DNA from: Enterocloster alcoholdehydrogenati
GTDB taxonomy: Bacteria > Bacillota > Clostridia > Lachnospirales > Lachnospiraceae
Assembly: GCF_013282095.1 (NCBI RefSeq)
Contig: NZ_BLTJ01000002.1
Span: forward strand, 186,001 to 250,000
Direction of reading: 5' to 3'
Length of the DNA stretch: 64,000 nt
The notes below the pieces were generated by a model that made no database searches, was not told the DNA's origin, and saw only the letters and a list, made by a program, of their open reading frames with translations. This document shows positions 25,473 through 33,788 of this stretch, piece after piece. A program made the translations under genes and the position numbers. The first letter of the stretch is position 1. Each line of letters begins with the position of its first letter.

Positions 25473-27000
25473 GAATCCTCTCTTTTGTGCTCCTATGTTT
25501 TTTCCCGCTTTCTTTTGCGGCGATTTTCCTCTCCAGGGCCTCTACCACCGTCTCCAGTACACGAATCCTCGCATAGCGCTTGTCATTTCCCTCTACCACA
25601 ATCCACGGCGCCCAGGTAGTGGAGGTACGTACCAGCATTTCATTCACTGCTTCCTCATACTGATCCCATTTGGACCGGTTGCGCCAGTCCTCATCTGTAA
25701 TCTTCCAGCGCTTGGCAGGGTTATTTTCCCGATCCCTGAATCGGCGCTCCTGCTCATCCTTATCAATGTGAAGCCAGAACTTTAACACCACCGCTCCATC
25801 ATTGGCCAGATGAGATTCCATCTCGTTGATCTCCTGATAAGCCCTTTTCCACTCCGTTTCCGTACAGAAACCCTCGATCCGCTCCACCATCACCCGTCCG
25901 TACCAGGTCCGGTCAAACACCGCAATGTGCCCTGCTTTCGGCATATGGTTCCAGAACCGCCACAGGTAATGATGAACCTTCTCAAGGTCATTGGGGGCGG
26001 CCGTGGGATTTACCTGGTATCCTCTGGGATCCAGACGGCTGGTCAGCCTTCTGATCACCCCTCCCTTTCCTGCGGCATCCCAGCCCTCAAAACCGATCAC
26101 CACAGGGATGCGCAGGCGGTAGATCTGGCTGTGAAGGCAGGCCAGACGCTTTTCCAGCTCTTTTAACCTTGTCTTATATTCTTTTTTTGAAAGGGTCTTT
26201 GAAAGATCTATGCCGGACAGAACCTCATTGGAAACCGTCTTTTTAAGAGATGTTTTATCCCCCTGCCCTTTCGTATCCCCACCGGCCCTTCTTCCTTCCA
26301 GTTCGCATTCCAGACGGCGGATGACCGTATCCGCGATCTTTAAAGCGGCATAATCCTTATCCAGGGCCTCGATGATCGTCCACGGGGCAAAATCCGTGTC
26401 CGTCTGCTCCAGCATCTCCTCGTTGATCTGCAGATACCGGCCAAATTCCTGATTTCTTCTCCAGTCTCCCTTTGTAACCCGCCAGGCAGTATCCTTAGAA
26501 GCCTCCAGCTTTTCAAACCGTTTCTTCTGTTCCTTCTGGTCAATATACAGGAAAAACTTTATGATTACCGTTTTGTCGTCTGCCAGCTGATTTTCAAAGG
26601 AAAGGATATCCTGATAAGCCCCCGGCAGTTTTTCTTCTGACACCAGGCCGTCAAAGCGATCGATCTGGACGCTGCGGTACCAGCTTCTGTCAAAGACGGC
26701 AATCCGTCCCCTGGCCGGCGTCTTTATCCAGTAACGCCACAAAAAGGGCCGCAGCCTTTCATCCTCTGACGGGCGGCCGCAGGCGTATACGTCAAAGCCT
26801 CTTGGATCCAGGTTCTGGATCAGACGGTTGATCTGGATGCCTTTTCCCGCTGCACCCATGCCCTCAAACACCAGGATCACGGGGATCCCCGCGCTCCTGC
26901 ACTCCCGCTGCAAAAATCCCAGTTTCTCTCCCGCTGCCTTCATCGCAGCCTGGTACGTTTCCTTGTCCACTGTCCTGTTCAGATCAATCTTTTCCAGCAT
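25465..27000 (-). CDS. Two-domain polyphosphate kinase 2 (polyphosphate:AMP phosphotransferase type)
   Basis: The protein contains two tandem PPK2 domains, the arrangement of polyphosphate:AMP phosphotransferase, which makes ADP from AMP and polyphosphate. The C-terminal domain has canonical motifs: Walker A EGWDAAGKGGVIRRL (about residues 286-300) and Walker B region FDRTWYGRVMVERIEGF. The N-terminal domain is altered: EGMGAAGKG (Asp replaced by Gly) and DRSWYRSV instead of WYGRV, suggesting reduced catalysis there. The ATG at 27000 after AGAGGAG is chosen, giving 511 residues; the longer frame to 27072 crosses the likely promoter. It overlaps the flavoprotein gene by eight bases. Confidence 0.88.
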   Translation of the reverse strand: MLEKIDLNRTVDKETYQAAMKAAGEKLGFLQRECRSAGIPVILVFEGMGAAGKGIQINRLIQNLDPRGFDVYACGRPSEDERLRPFLWRYWIKTPARGRIAVFDRSWYRSVQIDRFDGLVSEEKLPGAYQDILSFENQLADDKTVIIKFFLYIDQKEQKKRFEKLEASKDTAWRVTKGDWRRNQEFGRYLQINEEMLEQTDTDFAPWTIIEALDKDYAALKIADTVIRRLECELEGRRAGGDTKGQGDKTSLKKTVSNEVLSGIDLSKTLSKKEYKTRLKELEKRLACLHSQIYRLRIPVVIGFEGWDAAGKGGVIRRLTSRLDPRGYQVNPTAAPNDLEKVHHYLWRFWNHMPKAGHIAVFDRTWYGRVMVERIEGFCTETEWKRAYQEINEMESHLANDGAVVLKFWLHIDKDEQERRFRDRENNPAKRWKITDEDWRNRSKWDQYEEAVNEMLVRTSTTWAPWIVVEGNDKRYARIRVLETVVEALERKIAAKESGKKHRSTKERIHG

Positions 27001-27071
27001 AACGATCCAGCTCCTCTCTGCCGCAGTGCGTTTTTGTGTGCTGGAAATAAGTATACCACATTTTCCCATCA

Positions 27072-27106
27072 AATAAAACGGCCCGAACCAAAAATCCGGC
27101 TCAGGC
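27072..27106 (-). terminator. Terminator of lysC
   Basis: On the minus strand GCCTGAGCC pairs with GGTTCGGGC (G-U pairs included), followed by CGTTTTATTT. It lies about 85 bases past the lysC stop. Confidence 0.65.
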
Positions 27107-27122
27107 TGTTTTCTGTCCGTAA

Positions 27123-27159
27123 CGATTCAGCCATGCCAAATTGCCGCATGGCTGAATCG
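27123..27159. repeat. Perfect 14-base inverted repeat downstream of lysC
   Basis: CGATTCAGCCATGC (27123-27136) and its exact complement (27146-27159) flank a nine-base loop. There is no T-run beside it, and a separate terminator follows at 27072-27106. It could protect the lysC mRNA 3' end. Confidence 0.6.
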
Positions 27160-27190
27160 CTGCTTCTGTTCTGGTAGGATCACGGCTGAT

Positions 27191-28510
27191 TTACAGATCA
27201 GCCAGCACGAAAATGTCATAGATGGCGCGTATGGCCTTCTCGAAATCATCGTTTTTGACACCAATAATGATGTTCCATTCACTGGAACCCTGATCGATCA
27301 TTTTTACATTCACCCTTGCATGGGCCAGGGCGGAGAAAACGCGTCCAGCCGTTCCCTGATTGGCGCGCATTCCTCTCCCAACTACCGCCACCAGAGCCAG
27401 ATCTGACTCCAGTTCCACCACATCCGGCGAAACAGCCCTGTGGATTCCGGCGATCACCGACTGTTCGTGATCCTCAAACTCAGACTGGTGGACGAAAATC
27501 GTCATGGTATCAATCCCCGAAGGCATATGCTCAAAGGAGATGCCGGACTGCTCAAATACGCTTAGAACCTTTCTCCCAAAACCAACCTCGGTATTCATCA
27601 TGGCCTTTTCAATATTGATGGCGCAAAAGCCTTTCTTCCCGGCTACGCCGGTAATGGTGTGCAGAGGCTTGCGGCAGGTGGTCTCCACGATCAGCGTTCC
27701 CCGATCCTCCGGACGGTTGGTATTGCGGATATTGATGGGAATTCCCTCTTTTCTCACCGGGAAAATGGCATCCTCATGAAGAACGCTGGCGCCCATATAG
27801 GACAGTTCCCGCAGTTCCCTGTATGTAATCGTCTCAATCACCTCCGGATTATCCACAATCCTGGGATCGGCCACCAGAAATCCTGACACATCTGTCCAGT
27901 TCTCATACAGATCCGCATGAACCGCCCTTGCTACGATGGAGCCTGTCACGTCAGAGCCGCCTCTGGAAAATGTCTTTACGCTTCCATCCGGGCGGGAACC
28001 ATAAAAACCGGGTATCACAGCCCGCTCCACATGGGACAGGCGCTCGGACAGCTCCCTGTTTGTCAGCTCGGCCTCAAAATTCCCCTGCTCATCAAAGAAA
28101 ATCACCTCTGCGGCGTCTATAAACTCGTATCCCAGATAATGGGCCATCACAATGCCGTTTAAATATTCGCCTCTGGAAGCTGCATAGTCCTTTCCTGCCT
28201 TTGCAAGAAAATTCTCCTCCATTCCGGCAAATTCATGATCCAAATTCAGGTTCAGCCCCAGGCCTTCGATGATCTCGTCATACCGGCCGCGGATCTTCTC
28301 TAAGATCTTCTTATAGGAGCGTCCCTCTGACGCCGCATCATAACAGGCGTAAAGCATATCTGTTACCTTTTCATCCCTGTCATTGCGCTTTCCCGGCGCA
28401 GAGGGAACTACAAACCGTCTGGACTTATCCGCCCGAATGATCTCTCCCACCTTTTTAAACTGCTTTGCACTGGCCAGCGAACTGCCTCCGAATTTAACCA
28501 CTTTTTTCAT
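27191..28510 (-). CDS. lysC: Aspartate kinase
   Basis: This 439-residue enzyme phosphorylates aspartate, the first step to lysine, threonine and methionine. It begins MKKVVKFGGSSLASAKQFKK, the kinase signature. TFSRGGSDVTGSIVARAVHA (about residues 190-209) and the block around DPRIVDNPEVIETITYRE follow. From about residue 295 two ACT domains (ITGVAGKKGFCAINIEKA; VAVVGRGMRANQGTAGRVF) suggest feedback control by amino acids. The ATG at 28510 follows AAGGAGAT; the extension to 28621 has no similarity and crosses the promoter at 28559-28587. The leader is only about 40 bases, so a lysine riboswitch is not possible in front of it. Confidence 0.94.
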   Translation of the reverse strand: MKKVVKFGGSSLASAKQFKKVGEIIRADKSRRFVVPSAPGKRNDRDEKVTDMLYACYDAASEGRSYKKILEKIRGRYDEIIEGLGLNLNLDHEFAGMEENFLAKAGKDYAASRGEYLNGIVMAHYLGYEFIDAAEVIFFDEQGNFEAELTNRELSERLSHVERAVIPGFYGSRPDGSVKTFSRGGSDVTGSIVARAVHADLYENWTDVSGFLVADPRIVDNPEVIETITYRELRELSYMGASVLHEDAIFPVRKEGIPINIRNTNRPEDRGTLIVETTCRKPLHTITGVAGKKGFCAINIEKAMMNTEVGFGRKVLSVFEQSGISFEHMPSGIDTMTIFVHQSEFEDHEQSVIAGIHRAVSPDVVELESDLALVAVVGRGMRANQGTAGRVFSALAHARVNVKMIDQGSSEWNIIIGVKNDDFEKAIRAIYDIFVLADL

Positions 28511-28558
28511 AATTGTATGATCTCCTTGCCACATTTTCGAGGGTAATGCTTTTTGGAA

Positions 28559-28587
28559 ATGATATCCCACTTCTATAGAAATGTCAA
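28559..28587 (-). promoter_or_regulatory. Promoter of lysC
   Basis: TTGACA (28582-28587) and TATCAT (28559-28564) are 17 bases apart on the minus strand, a near-consensus match placing the start near 28552. Confidence 0.75.
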
Positions 28588-28766
28588 TAGTTTTCGGGGA
28601 AATAATTTGCGTACAGTGCACATTTGTACGTGTTGTGCGGACTTTTGAATTCTTTTATTTGCAGTACAGGCAGTCAGGAGATAAAACACATGACATTTAA
28701 GGCTTTGAAAAATCAAAAATAGTATATGCACGGCGTGCTGTTCACTTAGATGAACGGATCCAACAT

Positions 28767-30197
28767 TTACAGAAATTCTGTCTGAAACAGGCCTGCCTGA
28801 CGAAACCTGTTTCGTATTCCCCTCTCTATCCGGCAGATTTTTCTGTACTCTCCTGTCCCAAGACCAAGATCACGGACTGTTTCTTTTAGCTCGCCTTCGT
28901 TAAGCCGGATCCACGATCCGTCTTTCATCCGCACTGCCTCCAGAAACAGCTTTTCAAAAGACAGCCTGATCCCCTCTGCTGTCCTTTGAACATTTAAGTC
29001 TCTTATCACCATGAAATGCTCCCGCGCAACAGATCCGTCTCTGTCTGCGACCTGAAATACGCACCAGTTTTCGCCCCTTGGAAAGACCATCCTTCCTCCC
29101 AGACGTTCCTGATTCCAGCGGATTATGAGCTTCTCCTGCCGGACAGAAAGCTCCTGCGGCTGATGCAATCCTGTCTTTTCACTCTGTACACAGCGCAAGG
29201 GAAAGGACAGATATTCCCTTTCCTTCCTAAGGTCTATCCCATAGCCTAAAAGCCTTCCCGCAGGCAGCGCTCCTTCTCTGATTTCATAAGCATGGTATAC
29301 TGTTCCTGTGGGAAAACCATAATCCGGATATATAAACCGGCACCTTCCCGTCCTTTGGCCGTCCGGTGCCTCTTCCGGTGTCAGCCTTCGTTTTGTCATC
29401 TCCCACCGTCCATCCAGCACCTCATCCAGCCGTTCAAAAAGACTTGCAGACCAGGCATCCTTCTTTCCCAGTTCAACAATCCCTCCAAACATGGCCAGAG
29501 CTACATCATTTCCCTCATAGCGCACCCGTTCGCCATTTCGTTTCAAGATACGCTCCGCCTGACCCAGAACCGTTTCACAGTCCTCTGATACTGCTAAAAG
29601 CGCAAATTTATCCCCCGCAATGCGAAACAGACGATCCCCCGTTTTCATTTCCCGTTCGATTCTCTGCAGGCAGTCTAACACAAAACGTTCTCCTCCTTCT
29701 CTTCCGAACGCTGTTTTCAGACATCGGATCCCAGGCGCCTCCATGTCAAAGCAGACCACCCAGGTATGCTCGCGGCATTCCAGCATTTTCCTCATATCCT
29801 CCAGATCAAAGCGTCTCCTGAACACGCCGCAGTCGTCGCAGAAAAAGTCCTGTCTGGGGAAAAGCTGCCAGAACGTTCGATTTTTTCTAAATACTGCCGG
29901 CGGTTCCTGCCACATTTTCTTAAAAGCTCTTGTAAATACCTCCTGAGACTCAAAACCGTATTCCATGGCAATATCGCAGACCCTGCGTGAAGTAAACAGA
30001 AGCTCTTCGGCCGCCTGGGTCAGTTTCCGCCTGGCCACATATTCCATCATCCCATACTGAAAGACTTTCTGGAACAATGCCTTTGTATTGGACCTGGAAT
30101 AGTAGCAGGCCGCCGCAATCTCTTCTGCCGATAATGGCTCTTTTAAATGTGTCTCTATATACGCAATGACATTTTTTAATCCCTGTTCCTCGTTCAT
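28767..30197 (-). CDS. AraC-type regulator with N-terminal HTH and degenerate GGDEF-like domain
   Basis: The protein (476 residues from the ATG at 30197) begins with an AraC/XylS double helix-turn-helix: VIAYIETHLKEPLSAEEIAAACYYS (in part), then ICDIAMEYGFESQEVFTRAFKKM. The DNA-binding domain is therefore N-terminal, not C-terminal as usual. Residues of about 145-265 look like a diguanylate-cyclase fold: VVCFDMEAPGIRCL, a following helix, then GDRLFRIAGDKFALLAV, where the catalytic GGDEF reads AGDKF, so synthesis of cyclic di-GMP is unlikely. The C-terminal 200 residues match nothing I recognise. The start overlaps the stop of the ABC ATPase gene (ATGA), making it the last gene of the exporter operon and its probable regulator. 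Confidence 0.8.
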   Translation of the reverse strand: MNEEQGLKNVIAYIETHLKEPLSAEEIAAACYYSRSNTKALFQKVFQYGMMEYVARRKLTQAAEELLFTSRRVCDIAMEYGFESQEVFTRAFKKMWQEPPAVFRKNRTFWQLFPRQDFFCDDCGVFRRRFDLEDMRKMLECREHTWVVCFDMEAPGIRCLKTAFGREGGERFVLDCLQRIEREMKTGDRLFRIAGDKFALLAVSEDCETVLGQAERILKRNGERVRYEGNDVALAMFGGIVELGKKDAWSASLFERLDEVLDGRWEMTKRRLTPEEAPDGQRTGRCRFIYPDYGFPTGTVYHAYEIREGALPAGRLLGYGIDLRKEREYLSFPLRCVQSEKTGLHQPQELSVRQEKLIIRWNQERLGGRMVFPRGENWCVFQVADRDGSVAREHFMVIRDLNVQRTAEGIRLSFEKLFLEAVRMKDGSWIRLNEGELKETVRDLGLGTGEYRKICRIERGIRNRFRQAGLFQTEFL

Positions 30198-31021
30198 GTC
30201 CACCCCCTGAAGCTGTTTTCATAAAGACTTCGCACCATTTCGTCTAAGCCTGCCTTTTCCTTCCCGCAAACTTTTCTGCCGATACAGTAAAAGTCCTCCA
30301 AAGATTCATCTAACATCTTTTTTCCCCGATCAATCAGGATCACCCGACTGCAGATTTCGTCTATATCCGTCATGTCATGACTGGTTAAGAGTATGGTAGT
30401 CTGCTTTTCACGGTTTAGTTCCCTTAAAAATTTCCGAATGCGATCTTTTGCCACTACATCCAGTCCCACTGTTGGTTCGTCCAGAAATAAAACCTCTGGA
30501 TCATGAAGCAGGGATGCCGCCAGTTCGGCCCGCATCTTCTGACCCAGACTTAAGCTGCGCACCGGTTTCCTCAGAAATTCTCCCATTCCCAAAATTTCTG
30601 TAAAACATTTCACATTCCGCTTAAATACGTTGTCAGGGATCCGGTACATCTTTCGATAAAGTTCAAAGGTGTCCTCCATGGGAAGCTCCCAGTTTAACTG
30701 AGACCGCTGGCCAAAAACCACTCCCATATGCCAGGCATTTTCTTTCCGGTTTTTCCATGGAATCCGACCGCCGCAGTCAAGCCTTCCATTATCTGGTACC
30801 AAAATCCCGCAGAGCATTTTGATCGTAGTAGATTTTCCCGCACCATTTGGCCCAATATATCCCACCATCTCACCCTTTTCAATGGAAAATGAGATTCCAT
30901 CCACCGCCTTTTTCTCCGTATACTTCCTGCGGATCAGAGAGCCAAGCATTGCCCTGGCTCCCTTGGGACGTTCAAATACTTTAAATGTTTTTTGCAGATT
31001 CTCTGCCTCTATATATGCCAT
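30194..31021 (-). CDS. ABC-2 exporter ATP-binding protein
   Basis: This 275-residue ATPase energises the two permeases encoded just upstream. Walker A is GYIGPNGAGKSTTIKML (about residues 50-66), the signature LSLGQKMRAELAASLLHDP (about residues 145-163, LSLGQ instead of LSGGQ), and Walker B VLFLDEPTVGLD. An N-terminal extension TFKVFERPKGARAMLGSLIRRKY before the nucleotide domain is typical of ATPases paired with ABC2_membrane_6 (DUF990) permeases. The ATG at 31021 after AGGAGA is chosen; the frame extends to 31114 without family similarity. It overlaps the regulator downstream by four bases. Confidence 0.9.
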   Translation of the reverse strand: MAYIEAENLQKTFKVFERPKGARAMLGSLIRRKYTEKKAVDGISFSIEKGEMVGYIGPNGAGKSTTIKMLCGILVPDNGRLDCGGRIPWKNRKENAWHMGVVFGQRSQLNWELPMEDTFELYRKMYRIPDNVFKRNVKCFTEILGMGEFLRKPVRSLSLGQKMRAELAASLLHDPEVLFLDEPTVGLDVVAKDRIRKFLRELNREKQTTILLTSHDMTDIDEICSRVILIDRGKKMLDESLEDFYCIGRKVCGKEKAGLDEMVRSLYENSFRGWT

Positions 31022-31046
31022 AGATGTTCTCCTGTTTATGTTTTTA

Positions 31047-31838
31047 TCAGGATCCTGTCCCGCTGTAAGCCCGCAGCCCCAGCTGCCAGAATATCCGTGA
31101 AAGAAAAAATGCACCGCAGCCCACCGCTGGTGTCAGATATCGGAATATGCCGGAGCAAATCCCCTCCTGGCGGCTGATAAAAAGCTGCACAGGGTAATAG
31201 CTGATGAACGCATATGGCAGTACAAACGTTAGAAGTTCTCTGATCCCTCTATGATAAATAGACAGGGGGTATTGGATAAATTCCGTGAGATTTTTATACA
31301 AAAGGCGGTATAAGCCTTCGCTGTCCCCGATCCAGAAGGCCGGAACTGCCGTAAACACAAAGCCTGCCGCCTGAATAAGAGAGGCTCCCGCCAAATCCGC
31401 CGCCAGCCAGAAAACATTGGAGAGCGTTATGGGGATTTCCAGCCGGATCATACAGATCAGAAGCACCGCGCCGCCAATCAGATAATTGCTCGTATATCCG
31501 GCACTCACATGAGTGGCGGCCAGATATAACATCGGATCCGTCGGTTTTGTCAGTACACAGTCCAGCTCTCCCTGACGGATCAGCCGGTATAATTTTCCAA
31601 AAGATCCCATAAAAAAGGTAGCTGCCACAGAATACGACAGCACATCAAAAGCATACAGGAGCAGGATCTCCTCCCGATTCCATCCGCCGATCTGTCCAAA
31701 CCGTTTCAGGAGAATCAAAACCATAATAAGTCCCGTGGACCAGCCCATGATCTTTGCCAACATCCGCATGGCGTATTGCCCCTTATGAGTCAGCTGCGTT
31801 AAAAAACCATTTTTAAGAAGAGCTCCATATACTCTCAT
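31047..31838 (-). CDS. ABC-2 family permease (second subunit)
   Basis: This 263-residue membrane protein has about six hydrophobic segments, probably of the ABC2_membrane_6 (DUF990) family. Characteristic is the cytoplasmic-loop block FRLIRQGELDCVLTKPTDP-like sequence (seen here as LIRQGELDCVLTKPTDPM, about residues 80-97) and YYPVQLFI near the C-terminus. The ATG at 31838 is supported by AGGGGGGT and by the matching N-terminus of its partner (MRVYGALLK versus MYGALLK). It follows the first permease gene by four bases and precedes the ATPase by 25. The exported substrate is unknown. Confidence 0.85.
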   Translation of the reverse strand: MRVYGALLKNGFLTQLTHKGQYAMRMLAKIMGWSTGLIMVLILLKRFGQIGGWNREEILLLYAFDVLSYSVAATFFMGSFGKLYRLIRQGELDCVLTKPTDPMLYLAATHVSAGYTSNYLIGGAVLLICMIRLEIPITLSNVFWLAADLAGASLIQAAGFVFTAVPAFWIGDSEGLYRLLYKNLTEFIQYPLSIYHRGIRELLTFVLPYAFISYYPVQLFISRQEGICSGIFRYLTPAVGCGAFFLSRIFWQLGLRAYSGTGS

Positions 31839-31842
31839 TTCT

Positions 31843-32604
31843 TTAACCCCCCTGAATCTCAAGCACTGCCCCGATCCGTTTCCACACTGCCCGCTGTAAA
31901 GCCGCTGTCACCAAAAGCCAGCCAAGCTCCAGAAAAATCAGCCGTATGCACTCTGCATCTGTATATCTGCCGAGCCAGATACAGACCGGCTCATACACAG
32001 TGAGACGAAAAGGCAGATAACGGCAGATGTTCTCAAGCCACGGCGGATAAAACCACAGGGGAATGGAAAGCCCGGAAAACAGGGTGAACAGACTGTCTGT
32101 CATCATCCGCGTGTAAGTTCCGTCCTTCATCCAGAATACCAGCAGACCAGCCGTGTATTGGATGCTGTAGCACAAAACCACCGCCAGCGCTGCAGCTATA
32201 CTTCCAAAGCATATGGACTGAACCGAGGGAAAAGGAAGTTTCCAGAGCCAGACAGCAGCGGGAATCAGTACCGCTCCTTCTGCCAGAAATCGAAGGAGAT
32301 TTTCTCCCAGCTGATCAAAGAAAAAGTACCATTTTAAAGAAACAGGGCGGATCAGATCCACCGCAATCATCCCGCTCCTTACCCTGTCCGCCAGTTCCCC
32401 GCTGATTCTTGTATCCGTAAGTATTAAAAGCATGAGACTTGCCAGGGTATACGCTGCCGTTTCCCTAAAATCATCCCTTAAAAGAGCCAGCCAGATACAG
32501 CCCTTAACATACAGCCGCAGCATATCACCTGCCAGCCTGAGTGCCATTCCCGCCCGATACTGAATCTGGCGCTTCCATCCAAACTTTAAAAGCGCTCCGT
32601 ACAT
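31843..32604 (-). CDS. ABC-2 family permease (first subunit)
   Basis: This membrane protein of 253 residues is paralogous to the next gene, starting MYGALLKFGWKRQIQYR. It has about six hydrophobic stretches, and the internal block ELADRVRSGMIAVDLIRPVS (about residues 71-90) corresponds to the GELDxxLxKP region of the partner, as usual for the heterodimeric DUF990-type permeases. A GTG three codons earlier (32613) is possible, but AAGGCGGTG fits the ATG at 32604 better. First gene of the four-gene exporter operon. Confidence 0.82.
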   Translation of the reverse strand: MYGALLKFGWKRQIQYRAGMALRLAGDMLRLYVKGCIWLALLRDDFRETAAYTLASLMLLILTDTRISGELADRVRSGMIAVDLIRPVSLKWYFFFDQLGENLLRFLAEGAVLIPAAVWLWKLPFPSVQSICFGSIAAALAVVLCYSIQYTAGLLVFWMKDGTYTRMMTDSLFTLFSGLSIPLWFYPPWLENICRYLPFRLTVYEPVCIWLGRYTDAECIRLIFLELGWLLVTAALQRAVWKRIGAVLEIQGG

Positions 32605-32704
32605 CTGATTCACCGCCTTACTATTTACTGTGCTCCAACTGATTTTTAAATCTTCACCGGCCCATGTATCTTCGGAGATTTAAAAGAGCACGCCCATGTG
32701 TTTC

Positions 32705-32726
32705 AGTATACTACGGCAGCGCTGCC
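32705..32726 (-). promoter_or_regulatory. Exporter operon -10 box next to a perfect 12-base palindrome
   Basis: TATACT on the minus strand (32705-32710) lies five bases from GGCAGCGCTGCC (32715-32726), which is fully self-complementary and falls inside the -10/-35 spacer. The -35 hexamer is poor, which fits an activator- or repressor-controlled promoter. The 184-base gap around it holds nothing else recognised. Confidence 0.45.
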
Positions 32727-32797
32727 AGTTTCTTGATGTTTTGGACAAAAACAGAATAAAACGTACCTTCTGGCACTTTCCTTTATACCTGCCCTCA

Positions 32798-33148
32798 TCA
32801 GCGGGTCGGTGTGTAGTTTATCTTCGCCTCTTCGTCCACCGCCTCCAGTTTCATGATAACCGGCCTCAGGCCATCGTTGCAGCTGCAGATCGCCACATTG
32901 GGCTTATCGATCCAGTCACCGTAATAAAACAGCTCCTTTCCGCAGCCATGGGCCAATGCAAATACATACTGATAGACAGCTTTCCAGGCCTCATCGCAGA
33001 ATCCATCGGGCTTTGCGTAATCAGCATAAAAAACCTGTCCCTTCTCCATCATCGGACAGGCTGTTAAGTCTTTAACGCCATACTCCTTTGCAAGTTCTGC
33101 GTCTAAGGTTGTTTTTAAAATCGTAATCTTCACTTTCTTCATTTTCAT
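32798..33148 (-). CDS. TIGR04076 family protein of unknown function
   Basis: The 116-residue protein (MKMKKVKITILKTT) resembles the TIGR04076 family: an N-terminal strand KVKITILKTTLD, CPMMEKGQVFYAD (about residues 32-44), then PDGFCDEAWKAVYQYVFALA and a C-terminal cysteine cluster AICSCNDGLRPVIMKLE. The conserved cysteines suggest metal or redox function, but none is established. The start at 33148 follows AAAGGAGTAT. It is divergent from the HxlR regulator, with overlapping promoters, so it is probably that regulator's target. Confidence 0.75.
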   Translation of the reverse strand: MKMKKVKITILKTTLDAELAKEYGVKDLTACPMMEKGQVFYADYAKPDGFCDEAWKAVYQYVFALAHGCGKELFYYGDWIDKPNVAICSCNDGLRPVIMKLEAVDEEAKINYTPTR

Positions 33149-33185
33149 ATACTCCTTTTGCGCTTTGTTTCCTGACTTCAAACGA

Positions 33186-33250
33186 TTGTGTCCTCTATCC
33201 TTTTATGGTATTATACAGGCACAAAGCAGGAACATAAAGTACGCACTTTA
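33186..33250. promoter_or_regulatory. Divergent promoter pair with HxlR-type operator
   Basis: On the plus strand TTGTGT (33186-33191) and TATTAT (33209-33214) are 17 bases apart and serve the HxlR gene. The same bases read backwards give TATAAT (33210-33215) for the minus-strand TIGR04076 gene. A perfect inverted repeat, TAAAGT-N4-ACTTTA (33235-33250), lies just past the plus-strand start and over the minus-strand -35 region, positioned to repress both. Confidence 0.6.
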
Positions 33251-33284
33251 ATGACATATACTATCTTAAAAGGAAGTGTCAGAT

Positions 33285-33674
33285 ATGAGCATGGAAGAAT
33301 ATATAAAAAAGATCCGTTCCCTGACGGATACCCCCTTTGGCTACACGCTTTCAATGATCGGAGGCAAATGGAGGCTGGTAATTCTGTACTGGCTTGTAGA
33401 ATACGAAGCCATCCGCTTCAACGAACTTCAGCGCAAAATAGGCACCATCACCTATAAAACGCTCAGCAGCCAGTTAAAGGAGATGGAGGCAGACGGCCTT
33501 GTTATCCGAACGGAATACCCCCAGATTCCTCCCAGGGTTGAATACAGCCTGTCAGACAAAGGACGGTCTTTATACCCCATAATGGAGGCCATGTGCCAGT
33601 GGGGCAGGCAGTACAAAGAACAGCCTCCTGTTTCCTGCCGGGAGCAGGAGCAGAGCAGTTCAGCTTCAGAATAA
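33285..33674 (+). CDS. HxlR-family winged-helix transcriptional regulator
   Basis: This small MarR/HxlR-type regulator of 129 residues has PFGYTLSMIGGKWRLVILYWL (in part, about residues 15-35), the family signature, followed by the winged helix RFNELQRKIGTITYKTLSSQL and the wing region YPQIPPRVEYSLSDKGRSL. The ATG at 33285 is chosen over an upstream GTG because AAAGGAAG sits nine bases before it. HxlR proteins sense aldehydes or redox changes and act as dimers on palindromes such as the one at 33235-33250. Its C-terminus has a single cysteine pair region (PVSCRE). Probable target: the divergent TIGR04076 gene and itself. Confidence 0.9.
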   Translation: MSMEEYIKKIRSLTDTPFGYTLSMIGGKWRLVILYWLVEYEAIRFNELQRKIGTITYKTLSSQLKEMEADGLVIRTEYPQIPPRVEYSLSDKGRSLYPIMEAMCQWGRQYKEQPPVSCREQEQSSSASE

Positions 33675-33718
33675 AGGAAATGATTTCTGTGTCTTTCATA
33701 CCACCTTTTTACGCACGC

Positions 33719-33756
33719 AAAAGACGGCCCGGTCTGGGAAAACCGCGCCGTCTTTT
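33719..33756. terminator. Bidirectional terminator between HxlR gene and purL
   Basis: AAAAGACGGC (33719-33728) pairs with GCCGTCTTTT (33747-33756). The genes converge here, and T-runs occur on both strands. Confidence 0.75.
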
Positions 33757-33788
33757 GATATGTCTGTTTTCAGCTGCTTTGGCTGTTA

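Noticed and set aside
28511-28620. Possible lysine riboswitch ahead of lysC
   Set aside because: A strong promoter leaves only about 40 bases of leader, far less than an L-box needs.
28690-28722. Ten-codon plus-strand frame (MTFKALKNQK) with CAGGAG upstream, between lysC and the AraC gene
   Set aside because: No gene follows it on the plus strand, so a leader peptide role has no target; too short to support.
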